From an uncultured Polaribacter sp. (GTDB taxonomy: Bacteria > Bacteroidota > Bacteroidia > Flavobacteriales > Flavobacteriaceae), in contig NZ_CANMVP010000003.1 in NCBI RefSeq assembly GCF_947501385.1, positions 1-64,000 on the forward strand: a stretch of 64,000 nucleotides of DNA, given 5' to 3'. Shown here in pieces: positions 7,809 to 17,046 of this stretch (positions are counted from its first letter, which is position 1; each line of letters opens with the position of its first letter). A program made the position numbers and the translations under genes. The notes beneath the pieces are model-generated. The model had not been told where the DNA came from. It ran no database searches and saw only the letters and a list, made by a program, of their open reading frames with translations.

Positions 7809-10800
7809 TTAAGCAAGTTCTTGCTTTTCTAATTGATGAGGCAATTGTCCTTTCAATCTCATTTTAAACTTTGTAATTAAAAAGAATAAAATAGGCACTA
7901 CAATTAACGTTAAAAAGGTTGCAATTAACAAACCATAAATAACAGTTTTTGCCAATGGTCCCCAGAAAACAACATTGTCTCCGCCCATATAAATATTTGC
8001 ATCAAACTCACTAAATAAAGTAAAAAAGTTAATGTTTAAACCAATCGCTAACGGAATCAATCCTAAAATGGTCGTAATTGCCGTTAGTAAAACAGGTCTT
8101 AAACGCGCTTTACCCGCTTTTACAACAGATTCAAACAAACTCTCTAATGGTAAATAATCTTCTTTAGCAACACCGTCTTGTAGCTTTCTTCGATCAATTA
8201 ATAATTGTGCATAATCTAGCAAAACAACTCCGTTATTTACTACAATTCCTGCCAGTGAAATAATACCCACCATCGTCATCATAATTACAAAGGGCGCTCC
8301 AGATATTACCAAACCTCCAAATACGCCAATAAAACTTAAAAAGATGGCCAACATGATAATTCCTGGTTTTGAAACCGAATTAAATTGGAAAATTAAGATA
8401 AAGAAAATTAGCATTAAACCTGTAAAAAACGCACCCACCAAAAAGGTCATTTGTTTATTTTGTTCTTCAATCTGGCCTGTATAATCTATTTTAATTCCTT
8501 TTGGCAAATCTTTAAAACCCTTCATAGAATTCTGAATTCTTGCGACCACAGCACCCGCATCTGTTTCTCCAGGAGAAAGCGCAGAATACACCGTAACTAC
8601 ACGTTTAACATCTTTGTGTTTTATGGCACTAAATCCAGAACTATTGGATTGAGAAGCGACTGCCGAAACAGGAATTTCCTTAATTTTCCCAGAAGCTTGA
8701 TCTCTAAAGGTTATTTTCTGATTGAAAACAGCACTTTTATTATATCGGTCATCTTTATTAAAACGGACATAGATATCATAATCTTCGCCATTCTCTTTAT
8801 AAATTCCTGCTTTGTTTCCAAAAATAGCGGCTCTTAATTGTTGCCCAACTTGCCCTGTGGTCACACCTAATTCTCCTGCTTTTTTACGATCCACCAAAAC
8901 CTGCATGCCTGGTTTTGATTTGTTAACATCAATCTTTAATTCATCAACTCCAGAAATACTTTGTGTATTTAAATAATCGCGCATTCTCTCTGCTGTAAAA
9001 ATCAATTCTTCGTAATCTTCACCGTTCAATTCAATATTAATTGGAGATCCTGCAGGTGGTCCATTCGCATCTTTTTCTACCGAAATTAAAACGCCAGGAT
9101 AAATACCCACCAAAGCAGCTTGTACTTTTTGACGTAACACTTCACTATCTTCTCCCTTTCTATACTTGTACTCTCGCATAGAAGCGGTAATTTTTCCTTT
9201 ATGTGGCATTTCTGCGGAAGAACCACCATCTGTTTGCGGATTACCAGCACCTTCACCCACTTGAGAAACGGTACTTTCTACTATAAAATTTCTACCATTT
9301 TCGGTATACATATCTTGGTTTAAAACGCCAAAGACCTTTTGTTCTATTGCTAAGGTAATTTCATTGGTTTTTTCGATATCTGTTCCTTCAGGATATTCTA
9401 TATAGACAATAATCTGATTTGGTTTGTTGTCTGGAAAAAACTCAATTTTTGTTCTTTGTTCACCAACAGACCAACCAAATGCTACAAATGCAATAAATAA
9501 CAGTACAAAAGTTCCTGTTACTAGAACATAAGGTGTCCAACCAGACAATGCTTTTTTTAATTGTCTTCCATACCAGTTTTCTAAGGAAACCAAGGTGTTT
9601 TTTTGAAAGTAATTGGCTCCTTTTCTTAACACCAATCTATATACCCACAACATAATAGCGGTGAATAAAATTAAGGTTCCCAAAGCATTATAATCTCCAC
9701 CAAAGAAGAAAATAAGCAAACCAATAATAGCCATCATACTGGTTAATTTAATAATGCTTTTTAAGGGCATATCTTTATCTTCTGTACTCATGAATTGAGA
9801 AACCAAAACCGAATTAAAGAAAATAGCTACAAATAAAGATGAACCTAATACAATGGATAACGTAATGGGTAATATCACCATAAACTGACCCATAATTCCT
9901 GGCCAAAGACCCAAAGGAATAAAGGCTGCTACGGTTGTTGCCGTAGAAATAATAATTGGAAACGCAATTTCTCCAATTCCCTTTTTGGCGGCTTCAATTC
10001 TGGTCATTCCTTCTTCGTCCATCAAACGATAGACGTTTTCTACCACCACAATTCCATTATCCACCAGCATTCCCAGCCCCATAATGAGACCAAAAAGAAC
10101 CATTGTATTTAAAGTATAGCCTAAACCGCCCAATATCATTAAAGACATAAACATAGACATTGGTATTGCAAAACCAACAAAAATGGCGTTTTTGAAGCCA
10201 AGGAAAAACATTAAAACAATCACTACTAAAATGACTCCAAATATGATGTTGTTGACCAAATCATCTACTTGACCGATTGTTTTTGGCGATTGGTCATTTG
10301 TAATTGTGACTTGTAAATCTGGAGGAAAATTATTTTTAGTAGCATCTTTTACAATTTTGCCCACTTTATCTGCAGCAGCAACCATGTTTTCACCAGATCT
10401 TTTCTTCACATCTAACATGACAACAGCATGTCCGTTTTCTCTTGCATAGGTTGTTTTGTCTTTGTCTTTAAAAGAAATTTCTGCAACGTCTTTTAAATAA
10501 ATAGGATTTCCATTTTCTGCTTTCACTACAAAATCTCCTAAATCTGACGGTTTTTCAATTTCACCAATAATTCGAATGGTTCTTCTTTGCTGACTTGTAA
10601 TAAAATTACCAGCAGACATGGTAACGTTTCCACGGTTGATAGCATTGGTAATATCATCGAAACTGACTTTTGCAGCCATCATTTTATAGATGTCTACCGC
10701 AACTTCTACTTCTTTTTCTTGCGCACCACGAATGTCTACTTTTTTTATTTCTGTTAAATCTTCAATTTCATCTTGTAAATATTCCCCATATTCTTTCAAC

Positions 10801-11303
10801 TTAGCAACTGGGTAATTTCCAGAAATATTGATATTTAGAATGGGTATTTCTTCAGACATGCTCAGCTCAAACACATTGGGGCTTACTTTTGCACCATTAA
10901 ATGTTGGCCAATCTTCGCCTGCAGTTTCTTGATCAATTTCGTCTTTTACCTTTTGTTTCGCTTTGTCTACATCAATATTTTCATCAAACTCTACCGTAAT
11001 AATCGAGTAATCTTCTTGAGAAGTAGAGGTAATTTCTACCACATTACTTACAGACTTTAACTTGTCTTCTAACGGATTGGTAATGAGTTTCTCTATATCT
11101 TCTGCGGTGTTACCAGGATAGACAGAACTAATGTAAATTTTCGTTTCGTTTATTTCTGGAAAATTCTCTCTAGGCATTGTAAAGTATGCCGAAATTCCTA
11201 AATAAAGAATCAAAAACATCAAGACATAAATAGTAGTTTTATTATTTATTGCCCAAGAAGAAAGTTTAAATTCTTTATCTACTTGTTTATTTTTTTTCGC
11301 CAT
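7809..11303 (-). CDS. RND efflux pump, inner-membrane transporter (AcrB/HAE-like)
   Basis: A 1164-residue RND permease, the proton-driven trimeric inner-membrane part of a tripartite efflux pump. It has the duplicated architecture of the family: TM1 (about 25-45), a large periplasmic porter loop, TM2-TM6, a central cytoplasmic segment, TM7, a second loop and TM8-TM12. The TM4 segment GLGMLVDNGIVVVENVYRL contains the proton-relay Asp, with Asn where AcrB has a second Asp. It is somewhat longer than AcrB, with an extended membrane-linker region between the halves. It forms an operon with the adaptor (7-bp gap) and the TolC-like gene, behind a TetR repressor. Substrates cannot be read from the sequence; a drug or hydrophobic-compound pump is likelier than a metal pump. 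Confidence 0.9.
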   Translation of the reverse strand: MAKKNKQVDKEFKLSSWAINNKTTIYVLMFLILYLGISAYFTMPRENFPEINETKIYISSVYPGNTAEDIEKLITNPLEDKLKSVSNVVEITSTSQEDYSIITVEFDENIDVDKAKQKVKDEIDQETAGEDWPTFNGAKVSPNVFELSMSEEIPILNINISGNYPVAKLKEYGEYLQDEIEDLTEIKKVDIRGAQEKEVEVAVDIYKMMAAKVSFDDITNAINRGNVTMSAGNFITSQQRRTIRIIGEIEKPSDLGDFVVKAENGNPIYLKDVAEISFKDKDKTTYARENGHAVVMLDVKKRSGENMVAAADKVGKIVKDATKNNFPPDLQVTITNDQSPKTIGQVDDLVNNIIFGVILVVIVLMFFLGFKNAIFVGFAIPMSMFMSLMILGGLGYTLNTMVLFGLIMGLGMLVDNGIVVVENVYRLMDEEGMTRIEAAKKGIGEIAFPIIISTATTVAAFIPLGLWPGIMGQFMVILPITLSIVLGSSLFVAIFFNSVLVSQFMSTEDKDMPLKSIIKLTSMMAIIGLLIFFFGGDYNALGTLILFTAIMLWVYRLVLRKGANYFQKNTLVSLENWYGRQLKKALSGWTPYVLVTGTFVLLFIAFVAFGWSVGEQRTKIEFFPDNKPNQIIVYIEYPEGTDIEKTNEITLAIEQKVFGVLNQDMYTENGRNFIVESTVSQVGEGAGNPQTDGGSSAEMPHKGKITASMREYKYRKGEDSEVLRQKVQAALVGIYPGVLISVEKDANGPPAGSPINIELNGEDYEELIFTAERMRDYLNTQSISGVDELKIDVNKSKPGMQVLVDRKKAGELGVTTGQVGQQLRAAIFGNKAGIYKENGEDYDIYVRFNKDDRYNKSAVFNQKITFRDQASGKIKEIPVSAVASQSNSSGFSAIKHKDVKRVVTVYSALSPGETDAGAVVARIQNSMKGFKDLPKGIKIDYTGQIEEQNKQMTFLVGAFFTGLMLIFFILIFQFNSVSKPGIIMLAIFLSFIGVFGGLVISGAPFVIMMTMVGIISLAGIVVNNGVVLLDYAQLLIDRRKLQDGVAKEDYLPLESLFESVVKAGKARLRPVLLTAITTILGLIPLAIGLNINFFTLFSEFDANIYMGGDNVVFWGPLAKTVIYGLLIATFLTLIVVPILFFLITKFKMRLKGQLPHQLEKQELA

Positions 11304-11310
11304 CTTTCTA

Positions 11311-12483
11311 CTATTTATTGATCACTTTAACAACCTGACCGTTATTTACACTTCTTGCACCTTCCATAATTATTTCAGCATCTGCAGCAAGGTTCTTTGT
11401 AACTTCAATGAAATCTCCTTGCGTTTTTCCTGTTTCTATAATGAGTCTTTCTGCAACAGCTTCATTATTGTCTTTTTTATCTTTTAGGATATAAATATAT
11501 TGTTCGCCATTTGCATTTTCTGAAATAATAGACTGCGGAATTAAAATTGCATTCGCGTTTGTATAGTCATTCAATTTTAACCTTGCCGTTAAGTTTGGTT
11601 TTACTTTACCTTCTAAACTTGGTACGCCTATTTCTATTTTAAAGGATCTGTTGTTCGGGTTGATAAAATTACCAACTTGTCTAATCTTAGATTCCACTGT
11701 TTCACCCAACACAGGAAAATTCACTTCTACCGTTTTATTTTCTGTAATGCTCCCAATATACGTTTCTGGAACTTCCGTTTCAATATACATATTAGACAGG
11801 TTTACAATTCTAAAAATTTCTGAACCAGCACCAGGCGCAACAACTGTTCCTCTTTCTTTAAAAACATCATCAATAATTCCAGAGAAAGGTGCTCTAATAG
11901 TAGATTTCCCTAGCTGTCTTTTTAATTGATTTACAGTACTATTTTGTGCCTCATAAGATGTTTTAGCCTGTAAAAACTGAATTTCTGAGCCAATTTTTTG
12001 ATCCCACAATCTTTTTTGACGCTCGAACGTTGTTTTTGCCAATTGTGCATTTGCTTCTAATTGTGCTAATTGTTGCGACATTCCACCATCGTCAATTCTA
12101 GCCAGCACTTGTCCTTTTTTTACTCTTTGGCCTTCTTTTACATAGACACTTTTTAAGATGCCAGGCATTTCAGGATATACCAAAACATTCTGTTTTGTTT
12201 GTACATTCCCTTGTAATTCGATAAAGTGTGTAAAAACTTGTTCTTCTACCTTCATGGTAGTAATTAAAGGTATGTTTTTATCTTCGTTTAAATCATCTAA
12301 CTTATCGTTCAATTGTTTTAAATCTACGGATAATGCTTGTTGTTTTGCATCGAGTGTTGCTTTTTTAGATTTTATTTGTGCCACATCATTAGTCGCTAAA
12401 ACGTCGGCTACAGATACTTCTTTTTCGTTTCCACAAGAAGTGATAATAAGCACTGTTAAGAGTAATACATATATGTTTTTCAT
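11311..12483 (-). CDS. RND periplasmic adaptor subunit (lipoprotein)
   Basis: About 390 residues: a membrane-fusion protein that links the RND pump to the outer-membrane channel. I chose the second ATG (MKNIYVLLLTVLIITSCGNEKE) as the start because it opens directly into a lipoprotein signal; an ATG two codons upstream is also possible. The mature N-terminus has an unusual extra helical stretch (KSKKATLDAKQQALSVDLKQ), predicted to form a coiled coil. It is followed by the lipoyl/barrel-sandwich halves with the alpha-hairpin between them (AQLEANAQLAKTTFERQKRL), then the beta-barrel and membrane-proximal domains. It sits 10 bp after the TolC-like gene and 7 bp before the pump gene. Confidence 0.9.
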   Translation of the reverse strand: MKNIYVLLLTVLIITSCGNEKEVSVADVLATNDVAQIKSKKATLDAKQQALSVDLKQLNDKLDDLNEDKNIPLITTMKVEEQVFTHFIELQGNVQTKQNVLVYPEMPGILKSVYVKEGQRVKKGQVLARIDDGGMSQQLAQLEANAQLAKTTFERQKRLWDQKIGSEIQFLQAKTSYEAQNSTVNQLKRQLGKSTIRAPFSGIIDDVFKERGTVVAPGAGSEIFRIVNLSNMYIETEVPETYIGSITENKTVEVNFPVLGETVESKIRQVGNFINPNNRSFKIEIGVPSLEGKVKPNLTARLKLNDYTNANAILIPQSIISENANGEQYIYILKDKKDNNEAVAERLIIETGKTQGDFIEVTKNLAADAEIIMEGARSVNNGQVVKVINK

Positions 12484-12493
12484 GATCATTTGG

Positions 12494-13900
12494 TTATTTA
12501 GTTGGAATGTTTAATGCGTTTTCTAAAGCAGCTTTTTGTGCAATTACATTTAGCATAGATTGTATATAGTTTTGCTGTTGTGCGTACAATTGATTTTGTG
12601 CTTGTAACAGATCGAAACTAGAAGAAATTCCTTCAAAAAATTTAATTCGTTGTTTCTTTTCTATTCTTTCTGCCAAACCAACGTTCTTTTTAGAAGTCTC
12701 ATAATTTTCAATACTCAACTGATAGTCATTTTTTGCTTTTTGAGCTTGTAAAGAGAGTTTTTGCCTGGTTTCTTCTAATCTTAAATCGGCAGTTTCTAAG
12801 GCTATTTTTGCTTGTGCAGTTTTAGATTTTCTTCCGAAGCTACTAAAAATAGGCACATTTAAACTTACTCCTAATAAAGAAGAACCAAACCATTGTTGGT
12901 TGCCATTAAAAAAAGTAAAAGAATCTGAAAAAGCCTGACTTCCATAATTTACAAATGCGTTTAAGCTAGGCAATGCTTTACTTTGTTCTAACTTTACCAT
13001 TAATCTTTTGGTTTCTCTATCGTTTTCAGAAATTCTAAAATCGATATGATTGGTATAATTAAATGCTGTTCCAATCAATGCCAAATTGATGTTCTCTTCT
13101 GCCAAACCATCTAAGGTATCTGTTAAAATTAGGTTTGTATTGGTAGCATTTCCCAAAGAAAGATTCAACATTTGATATGCGATTTCTTTCATTCGAACAA
13201 CACTGTTGTATTGATTTTTAAGGTTGCCTAAGGTTATTTCTAACTGTTCTACGTCTTCCTCTTCGTTTAATCCATTTTCATAGATTTTTTTTGCATCATT
13301 AAAATTCTTTTGTAAAATTTTAATATTGCCTTCTAAAATTAAAATGCTTTTTTCGGTTACTAAAACATTTCCATACGCATTAATAACAGCCTCTCTTGTT
13401 ACCAATGCTGTTTTTTCTTCTGCTTGTTCAGAAATTTTTAAAAACGTTTTAGCAGCTTGTAAACCTACTAAATAAGAACCATCAAATAATAGTTGTGTTA
13501 ATGTTACAGAAGCATTTACGTTCTGTTTTGTTCCAAAAACGACTGGAATAAAACCATCTGGTGCAGTAGGATCTCTATTTCTTTCTAAATCAAAATAATC
13601 TTCTACGGTTTCTACGGTAGAGGTTGTATTATCGAAAGCTGCTGCTGGTAATAAAGAAACAGGTTGCTTTAAAAAATTTTGATAATCTACTTTCGCATTC
13701 ACTTGAGGCAAACCAATGGTGGTGGTTTCCCAAACTTTTTCTTTTGCAGCATTCATGTCGTTTCTAGCAGCTTGTGTATTGTAACTATTCTCTAAAGCAA
13801 AATTTATAGCTTCTTCTAAAGAGAGTTGCATCGTTTTTTCTTGCGCGTTTATAGCATATAGAAAAAAGAAAGCTACCACTGCCAATACTGTTTTTTTCAT
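12494..13900 (-). CDS. TolC-family outer-membrane efflux protein
   Basis: A 468-residue outer-membrane channel subunit. The signal peptide (KKTVLAVVAFFFLYAINAQ) is followed by the two OEP repeats of the TolC family. These are long amphipathic helical hairpins (EEAINFALENSYNTQAARND near the start, and a matching second copy near residues 330-460) with beta-strand sections between them. It would form the trimeric exit duct for the adjacent RND pump and adaptor. It follows tetR by 7 bp and the adaptor gene follows by 10 bp, so all four genes are likely one transcript. Confidence 0.9.
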   Translation of the reverse strand: MKKTVLAVVAFFFLYAINAQEKTMQLSLEEAINFALENSYNTQAARNDMNAAKEKVWETTTIGLPQVNAKVDYQNFLKQPVSLLPAAAFDNTTSTVETVEDYFDLERNRDPTAPDGFIPVVFGTKQNVNASVTLTQLLFDGSYLVGLQAAKTFLKISEQAEEKTALVTREAVINAYGNVLVTEKSILILEGNIKILQKNFNDAKKIYENGLNEEEDVEQLEITLGNLKNQYNSVVRMKEIAYQMLNLSLGNATNTNLILTDTLDGLAEENINLALIGTAFNYTNHIDFRISENDRETKRLMVKLEQSKALPSLNAFVNYGSQAFSDSFTFFNGNQQWFGSSLLGVSLNVPIFSSFGRKSKTAQAKIALETADLRLEETRQKLSLQAQKAKNDYQLSIENYETSKKNVGLAERIEKKQRIKFFEGISSSFDLLQAQNQLYAQQQNYIQSMLNVIAQKAALENALNIPTK

Positions 13901-13907
13901 TGTATAT

Positions 13908-14507
13908 TTATTTGTGTGTTAATTGATTTTTTAATTCTTGGATTCCTTTTTCAGTGGCAATTCCTCTAATGTGGTATTCTAAATAATAGTTCATTAACTC
14001 TCCCATAGAAAAATGTGTTAATGGAAAATTATCTTGATCTTTTATGGTACTTACACCATAAAAATATATTCTTGAGATAAAATCTTTGTTTAAATTTTCT
14101 CTGTAAAGATTCATTTTAATTCCTCGTTCTAAATTATCCGTTATAGTATCTTGCATAATTTCAAACTGATTTTTTCTTAAAACAGTAAATATCTTTGGAT
14201 AATACTTTTGGAATTGATAAAAAGGAGAAGCTTTTTCATTCTTCAGATGATTCATCACTAATTTTTTGATAGCAAACAATTCATCAATAGGATTGGTTTC
14301 TTGTTCAAGTATACCATCAATTCCGCAGCAAATTGTCTCAAACATATAATCTGCTACAGCCGCAACAAGTGCGGTTTTATTCTTAAAGTACTTGTAAATG
14401 GTTTTTTTAGAAACACCCATATTACTGGCAATTTCGTCCATAGTTACACTCTTAAAACCTAAGTTTAAGAACAGATCTTTTGATGCTTCTAATATTTTTT
14501 CTCTCAT
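13908..14507 (-). CDS. TetR-family repressor of the RND operon
   Basis: A 199-residue TetR/AcrR regulator. The start is placed at the ATG at 14507 (MREKILEASKDLFLNLG), because an upstream in-frame ATG would lie inside the -7 promoter element. The N-terminal HTH is typical (VTMDEIASNMGVSKKTIYKYFKNK, about residues 23-46), and the C-terminal ligand-binding domain is family-specific. It is the first gene of the efflux operon. A 10-bp-arm inverted repeat overlaps its promoter, which suggests autorepression together with control of the pump. Confidence 0.9.
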   Translation of the reverse strand: MREKILEASKDLFLNLGFKSVTMDEIASNMGVSKKTIYKYFKNKTALVAAVADYMFETICCGIDGILEQETNPIDELFAIKKLVMNHLKNEKASPFYQFQKYYPKIFTVLRKNQFEIMQDTITDNLERGIKMNLYRENLNKDFISRIYFYGVSTIKDQDNFPLTHFSMGELMNYYLEYHIRGIATEKGIQELKNQLTHK

Positions 14508-14517
14508 ATTTCGGATG

Positions 14518-14559
14518 CAAATATACAAATGGAAACTTTAGAAACAAAAAAAGTTTCCA
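14518..14559 (-). promoter_or_regulatory. tetR promoter with overlapping inverted-repeat operator
   Basis: On the minus strand, TTTG (14545-14548) is followed after exactly 19 bp by TATATTTG (14518-14525), a full match to the Bacteroidota TTTG/TAnnTTTG promoter. A perfect 10-bp inverted repeat, TGGAAACTTT (14530-14539) and AAAGTTTCCA (14550-14559) with a 10-bp spacer, brackets the -33 element. This is the expected shape and location of a TetR operator. The predicted transcript has a very short leader. Confidence 0.8.
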
Positions 14560-14634
14560 AAGTTTTAATGATTTTTTAACATTTGATGTAGAAAGAGAAA
14601 ATTCTTTACATTATTTTTACAAAAAATTACAGAT

Positions 14635-15606
14635 TTGGACATTTTACATTATCAAACAGCATTTTTATCTTATTTAGCATCAAAAAACTGGATTCACGAG
14701 CCTAAAAACTTGTACGAACCCATAGATTATATTCTACAATTAGGAGGAAAAAGAATAAGACCTGTACTTACGTTAATGGCTACCGATATTTTTTCTGGTG
14801 ATTTTAAAAAGGCTTTGCCAGCAGCTTTGGCTGTAGAGGTTTTTCATAATTTTACTTTGGTGCATGATGATATTATGGATGCCGCACCTTTAAGAAGAGG
14901 AAAAGCGACTGTTCATGAAAAATGGGACATCAATACAGGAATTCTTTCTGGAGATGCGATGTTAATTTTGGCGTATCAATATTTTGAAAACTATGAGCCT
15001 GTTGTTTTTCAAAAATTGGCAAAATTGTTTAGTAAAACCGCGTTAGAAGTGTGTGATGGGCAGCAATTAGATGTAGATTTTGAAACAAGAAGTGATGTTA
15101 CCATCGATGAATATATTAACATGATTCGTTTAAAAACATCTGTTCTAGTCGCTGCAGCTTTAAAAATGGGGGCTATTGTTGCTGAAACCAATGATGAAAA
15201 TGCCAATTTGATTTATGATTTTGGTTTGAATTTAGGATTGGCTTTTCAGTTGCAAGATGATTTTTTAGACACTTTTGGAGATCCAGAAACATTCGGGAAA
15301 CAAGTAGGAGGGGACATTATAGAGAATAAAAAAACGTATTTATATTTAAAAGCTTTGGAAGTTTCAAGTGAAAATGACAAAGGAAAACTAAAATATTTTT
15401 ATAGAAAAAAATTAAAAGAAAATTCAGTTAAAATTGCAGATGTTAGAAGAGTGTTCGAGCTAAATAACATTCCTACATTGATAAAAGAAGAAATAGAAAA
15501 TTATACTCAAAAAGCATTCGAAACCTTATCTAAAATGGATATTGAAGAGGATGCTAAACAGCAACTAAAGAACTTCGGTTTGTGGTTGATGGATAGATCT
15601 GTTTAA
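14635..15606 (+). CDS. Polyprenyl diphosphate synthase
   Basis: A 323-residue trans-isoprenyl diphosphate synthase. It extends allylic diphosphates with IPP, probably to the quinone side chain or a shorter C15/C20 precursor. The first Asp-rich motif is DDIMD (D78-D82) and the second DDFLD (D208-D212); GGKRIRP (37-43) binds IPP. The start is a TTG: no in-frame ATG precedes the conserved N-terminus (MDILHYQTAFLSYLA), which aligns with what I recall of flavobacterial homologues. It is divergent from tetR and followed by a tRNA gene. Chain length cannot be fixed from sequence alone. Confidence 0.88.
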   Translation: MDILHYQTAFLSYLASKNWIHEPKNLYEPIDYILQLGGKRIRPVLTLMATDIFSGDFKKALPAALAVEVFHNFTLVHDDIMDAAPLRRGKATVHEKWDINTGILSGDAMLILAYQYFENYEPVVFQKLAKLFSKTALEVCDGQQLDVDFETRSDVTIDEYINMIRLKTSVLVAAALKMGAIVAETNDENANLIYDFGLNLGLAFQLQDDFLDTFGDPETFGKQVGGDIIENKKTYLYLKALEVSSENDKGKLKYFYRKKLKENSVKIADVRRVFELNNIPTLIKEEIENYTQKAFETLSKMDIEEDAKQQLKNFGLWLMDRSV

Positions 15607-15620
15607 GATTTTTCTTTTTT

Positions 15621-15652
15621 ATTGTAAGATTTTAAAATAAATAGTACATTTG
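15621..15652 (+). promoter_or_regulatory. Promoter of the tRNA gene
   Basis: ATTG (15621-15624), 20 bp, then TACATTTG (15645-15652). The second is an exact TAnnTTTG -7 element, and it ends 14 bp before the tRNA 5' end. Confidence 0.7.
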
Positions 15653-15666
15653 CACCCAATAATTTC

Positions 15667-15740
15667 GGTCCCATAGCTCAGCTGGTTAGAGCATCTGACT
15701 CATAATCAGAGGGTCCTTGGTTCGAGCCCAAGTGGGACCA
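15667..15740 (+). tRNA. tRNA with CAU anticodon (Met, or Ile2)
   Basis: A 74-nt cloverleaf. The acceptor stem GGTCCCA pairs fully with TGGGACC, with discriminator A and no encoded CCA. The D-arm is AGCTCAGCTGGTTAGAGC. The anticodon arm TCTGA-CTCATAA-TCAGA gives anticodon CAT, and the T-arm contains GGTTCGAGCC. It is not the initiator type, because the acceptor starts with a paired G1-C72. Elongator Met is the usual call; a lysidine-modified Ile2 tRNA cannot be excluded without comparison to the other CAT tRNAs of the genome. Confidence 0.92.
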
Positions 15741-15754
15741 CTTTATTTTGAAAC

Positions 15755-15790
15755 AAAAACCTTAAAAATCTACTGATTTTTAAGGTTTTT
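15755..15790 (+). terminator. Terminator after the tRNA
   Basis: AAAAACCTTAAAAAT (15755-15769) and ATTTTTAAGGTTTTT (15776-15790) form a 15-bp perfect stem with a 6-nt loop and a T-run, 15 bp past the tRNA. It may also serve the converging oxidoreductase gene. Confidence 0.8.
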
Positions 15791-15814
15791 TTGGTTCTAA
15801 TTATTTGTTATAAA

Positions 15815-17023
15815 TCAATCGTCCAAATCAAATTCAGGTTTCCAATAAACAATTTCATTATTATACATGGCGTCCAATCCCATTTGAACGCATATTGCTG
15901 CTTTTGCACCTGAAATAACATTTGAATCTGGTTCTTTTCTTTTTAAAATACTATCTCTAAAATCCATCAAGGCTTGTTTACTTGGGTTTTTGTGAGAAAC
16001 ATCAATCGGTTCGTAATAGTCAACATCATCTGCTTGCCAGGTAGCACCAGAAACACCATCCACTTCTTTTGACATTTTAGACGGTTGTTTTTTTCTCCCT
16101 TCTGGATAAAACTTAGCAGTATTTGTGGTAATTACAATAGTGCCTTTATCGCCAATAACTTTTATTTGATACCCATCTTTTTCATTGTTTAAAATACAGG
16201 TAAACTTAGCCTCGATTCCATTTGGATAATTATAAATTAAATGCACATTATCATAGGTCTCACGGCCATCTTTATAATAGTCAACACCTCCAGTTCCCAT
16301 AACTTGAAGCGGATTTTCTTCTAAAATAGTATTTACAAAGTCAATTTGATGAGAGCATAATTCAGCCACCAAACCTCCTGAATATTCTCTATACATTCGC
16401 CAGTTAATCGCTTTTTCTAAGCTTGGTTTTGGCACTGGCCTTCTCCAATTTCCATGTCTATTCCATTGACAATCAAAAGCAGAAATATTTCCTACTTTAC
16501 CTTCTTTTATTAGTTTTACAACGTGGGTGTACAATCTGGAACTGTGATATTGGTGTCCTGTTTGAAAGATTAACTTCGAATTTTTTACTTTTTCAACCAA
16601 GTTTAAAACTCCTCTATAGCCCTTTGCCATTGTTTTTTCGCAGTAAATATGCTTTCCTGCATTTATGGCGTCAATTGCTATTTGAGCATGTGTGCTAAAT
16701 GTTGATGCAATTAAAACCGCATCAACATTTTTATCATTTAATAAATCCTTATAATCGGCGTAGCCCTTTGCTGTTCCGTTTGTTCGTTTTAATCCTTTTT
16801 CAAGACGAAATGGAAGAATATCACAACAGGCATAAACATTTAAATTTTCAATTTCATTTATAAATGGAATCAATCCATTACCTCTATTACCAGTACCGAT
16901 TATACCAATATTAATTTTTCTTTCAGCATTAAAATCAGACCCAATATTGGCCAAAACTGATGTTGTTGCTATTAAAGATGCTGTTACTGCACCTCCTTTT
17001 ATTAGAAACTTACGTCTATCCAT
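15815..17023 (-). CDS. Gfo/Idh/MocA-family oxidoreductase, Tat-exported
   Basis: A 402-residue NAD(P)-dependent sugar oxidoreductase-like protein. The start at 17023 gives a twin-arginine signal (MDRRKFLIKGGAVTASLIA); the longer in-frame start would bury it. The Rossmann fold begins at INIGIIGTGNRGNG, followed by the family signature AGKHIYCEKTMAKG (the EKP-type Lys region, with T in place of P). The C-terminal domain has GGLVAELCSHQIDFVN with its conserved His. Tat export suggests a folded periplasmic enzyme with bound cofactor, as seen in many Bacteroidota glycoside- or inositol-type oxidoreductases. It follows a second paralogue by 23 bp. The substrate is unknown; proximity to the rhamnose operon is suggestive only. 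Confidence 0.85.
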   Translation of the reverse strand: MDRRKFLIKGGAVTASLIATTSVLANIGSDFNAERKINIGIIGTGNRGNGLIPFINEIENLNVYACCDILPFRLEKGLKRTNGTAKGYADYKDLLNDKNVDAVLIASTFSTHAQIAIDAINAGKHIYCEKTMAKGYRGVLNLVEKVKNSKLIFQTGHQYHSSRLYTHVVKLIKEGKVGNISAFDCQWNRHGNWRRPVPKPSLEKAINWRMYREYSGGLVAELCSHQIDFVNTILEENPLQVMGTGGVDYYKDGRETYDNVHLIYNYPNGIEAKFTCILNNEKDGYQIKVIGDKGTIVITTNTAKFYPEGRKKQPSKMSKEVDGVSGATWQADDVDYYEPIDVSHKNPSKQALMDFRDSILKRKEPDSNVISGAKAAICVQMGLDAMYNNEIVYWKPEFDLDD

Positions 17024-17046
17024 TTTAAATGTATTTATTAAGATGC

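Noticed and set aside
14480..14677. 65-codon plus-strand frame overlapping the tetR promoter and the polyprenyl synthase start
   Set aside because: It covers the tetR operator and overlaps the conserved synthase N-terminus in another frame; no domain.
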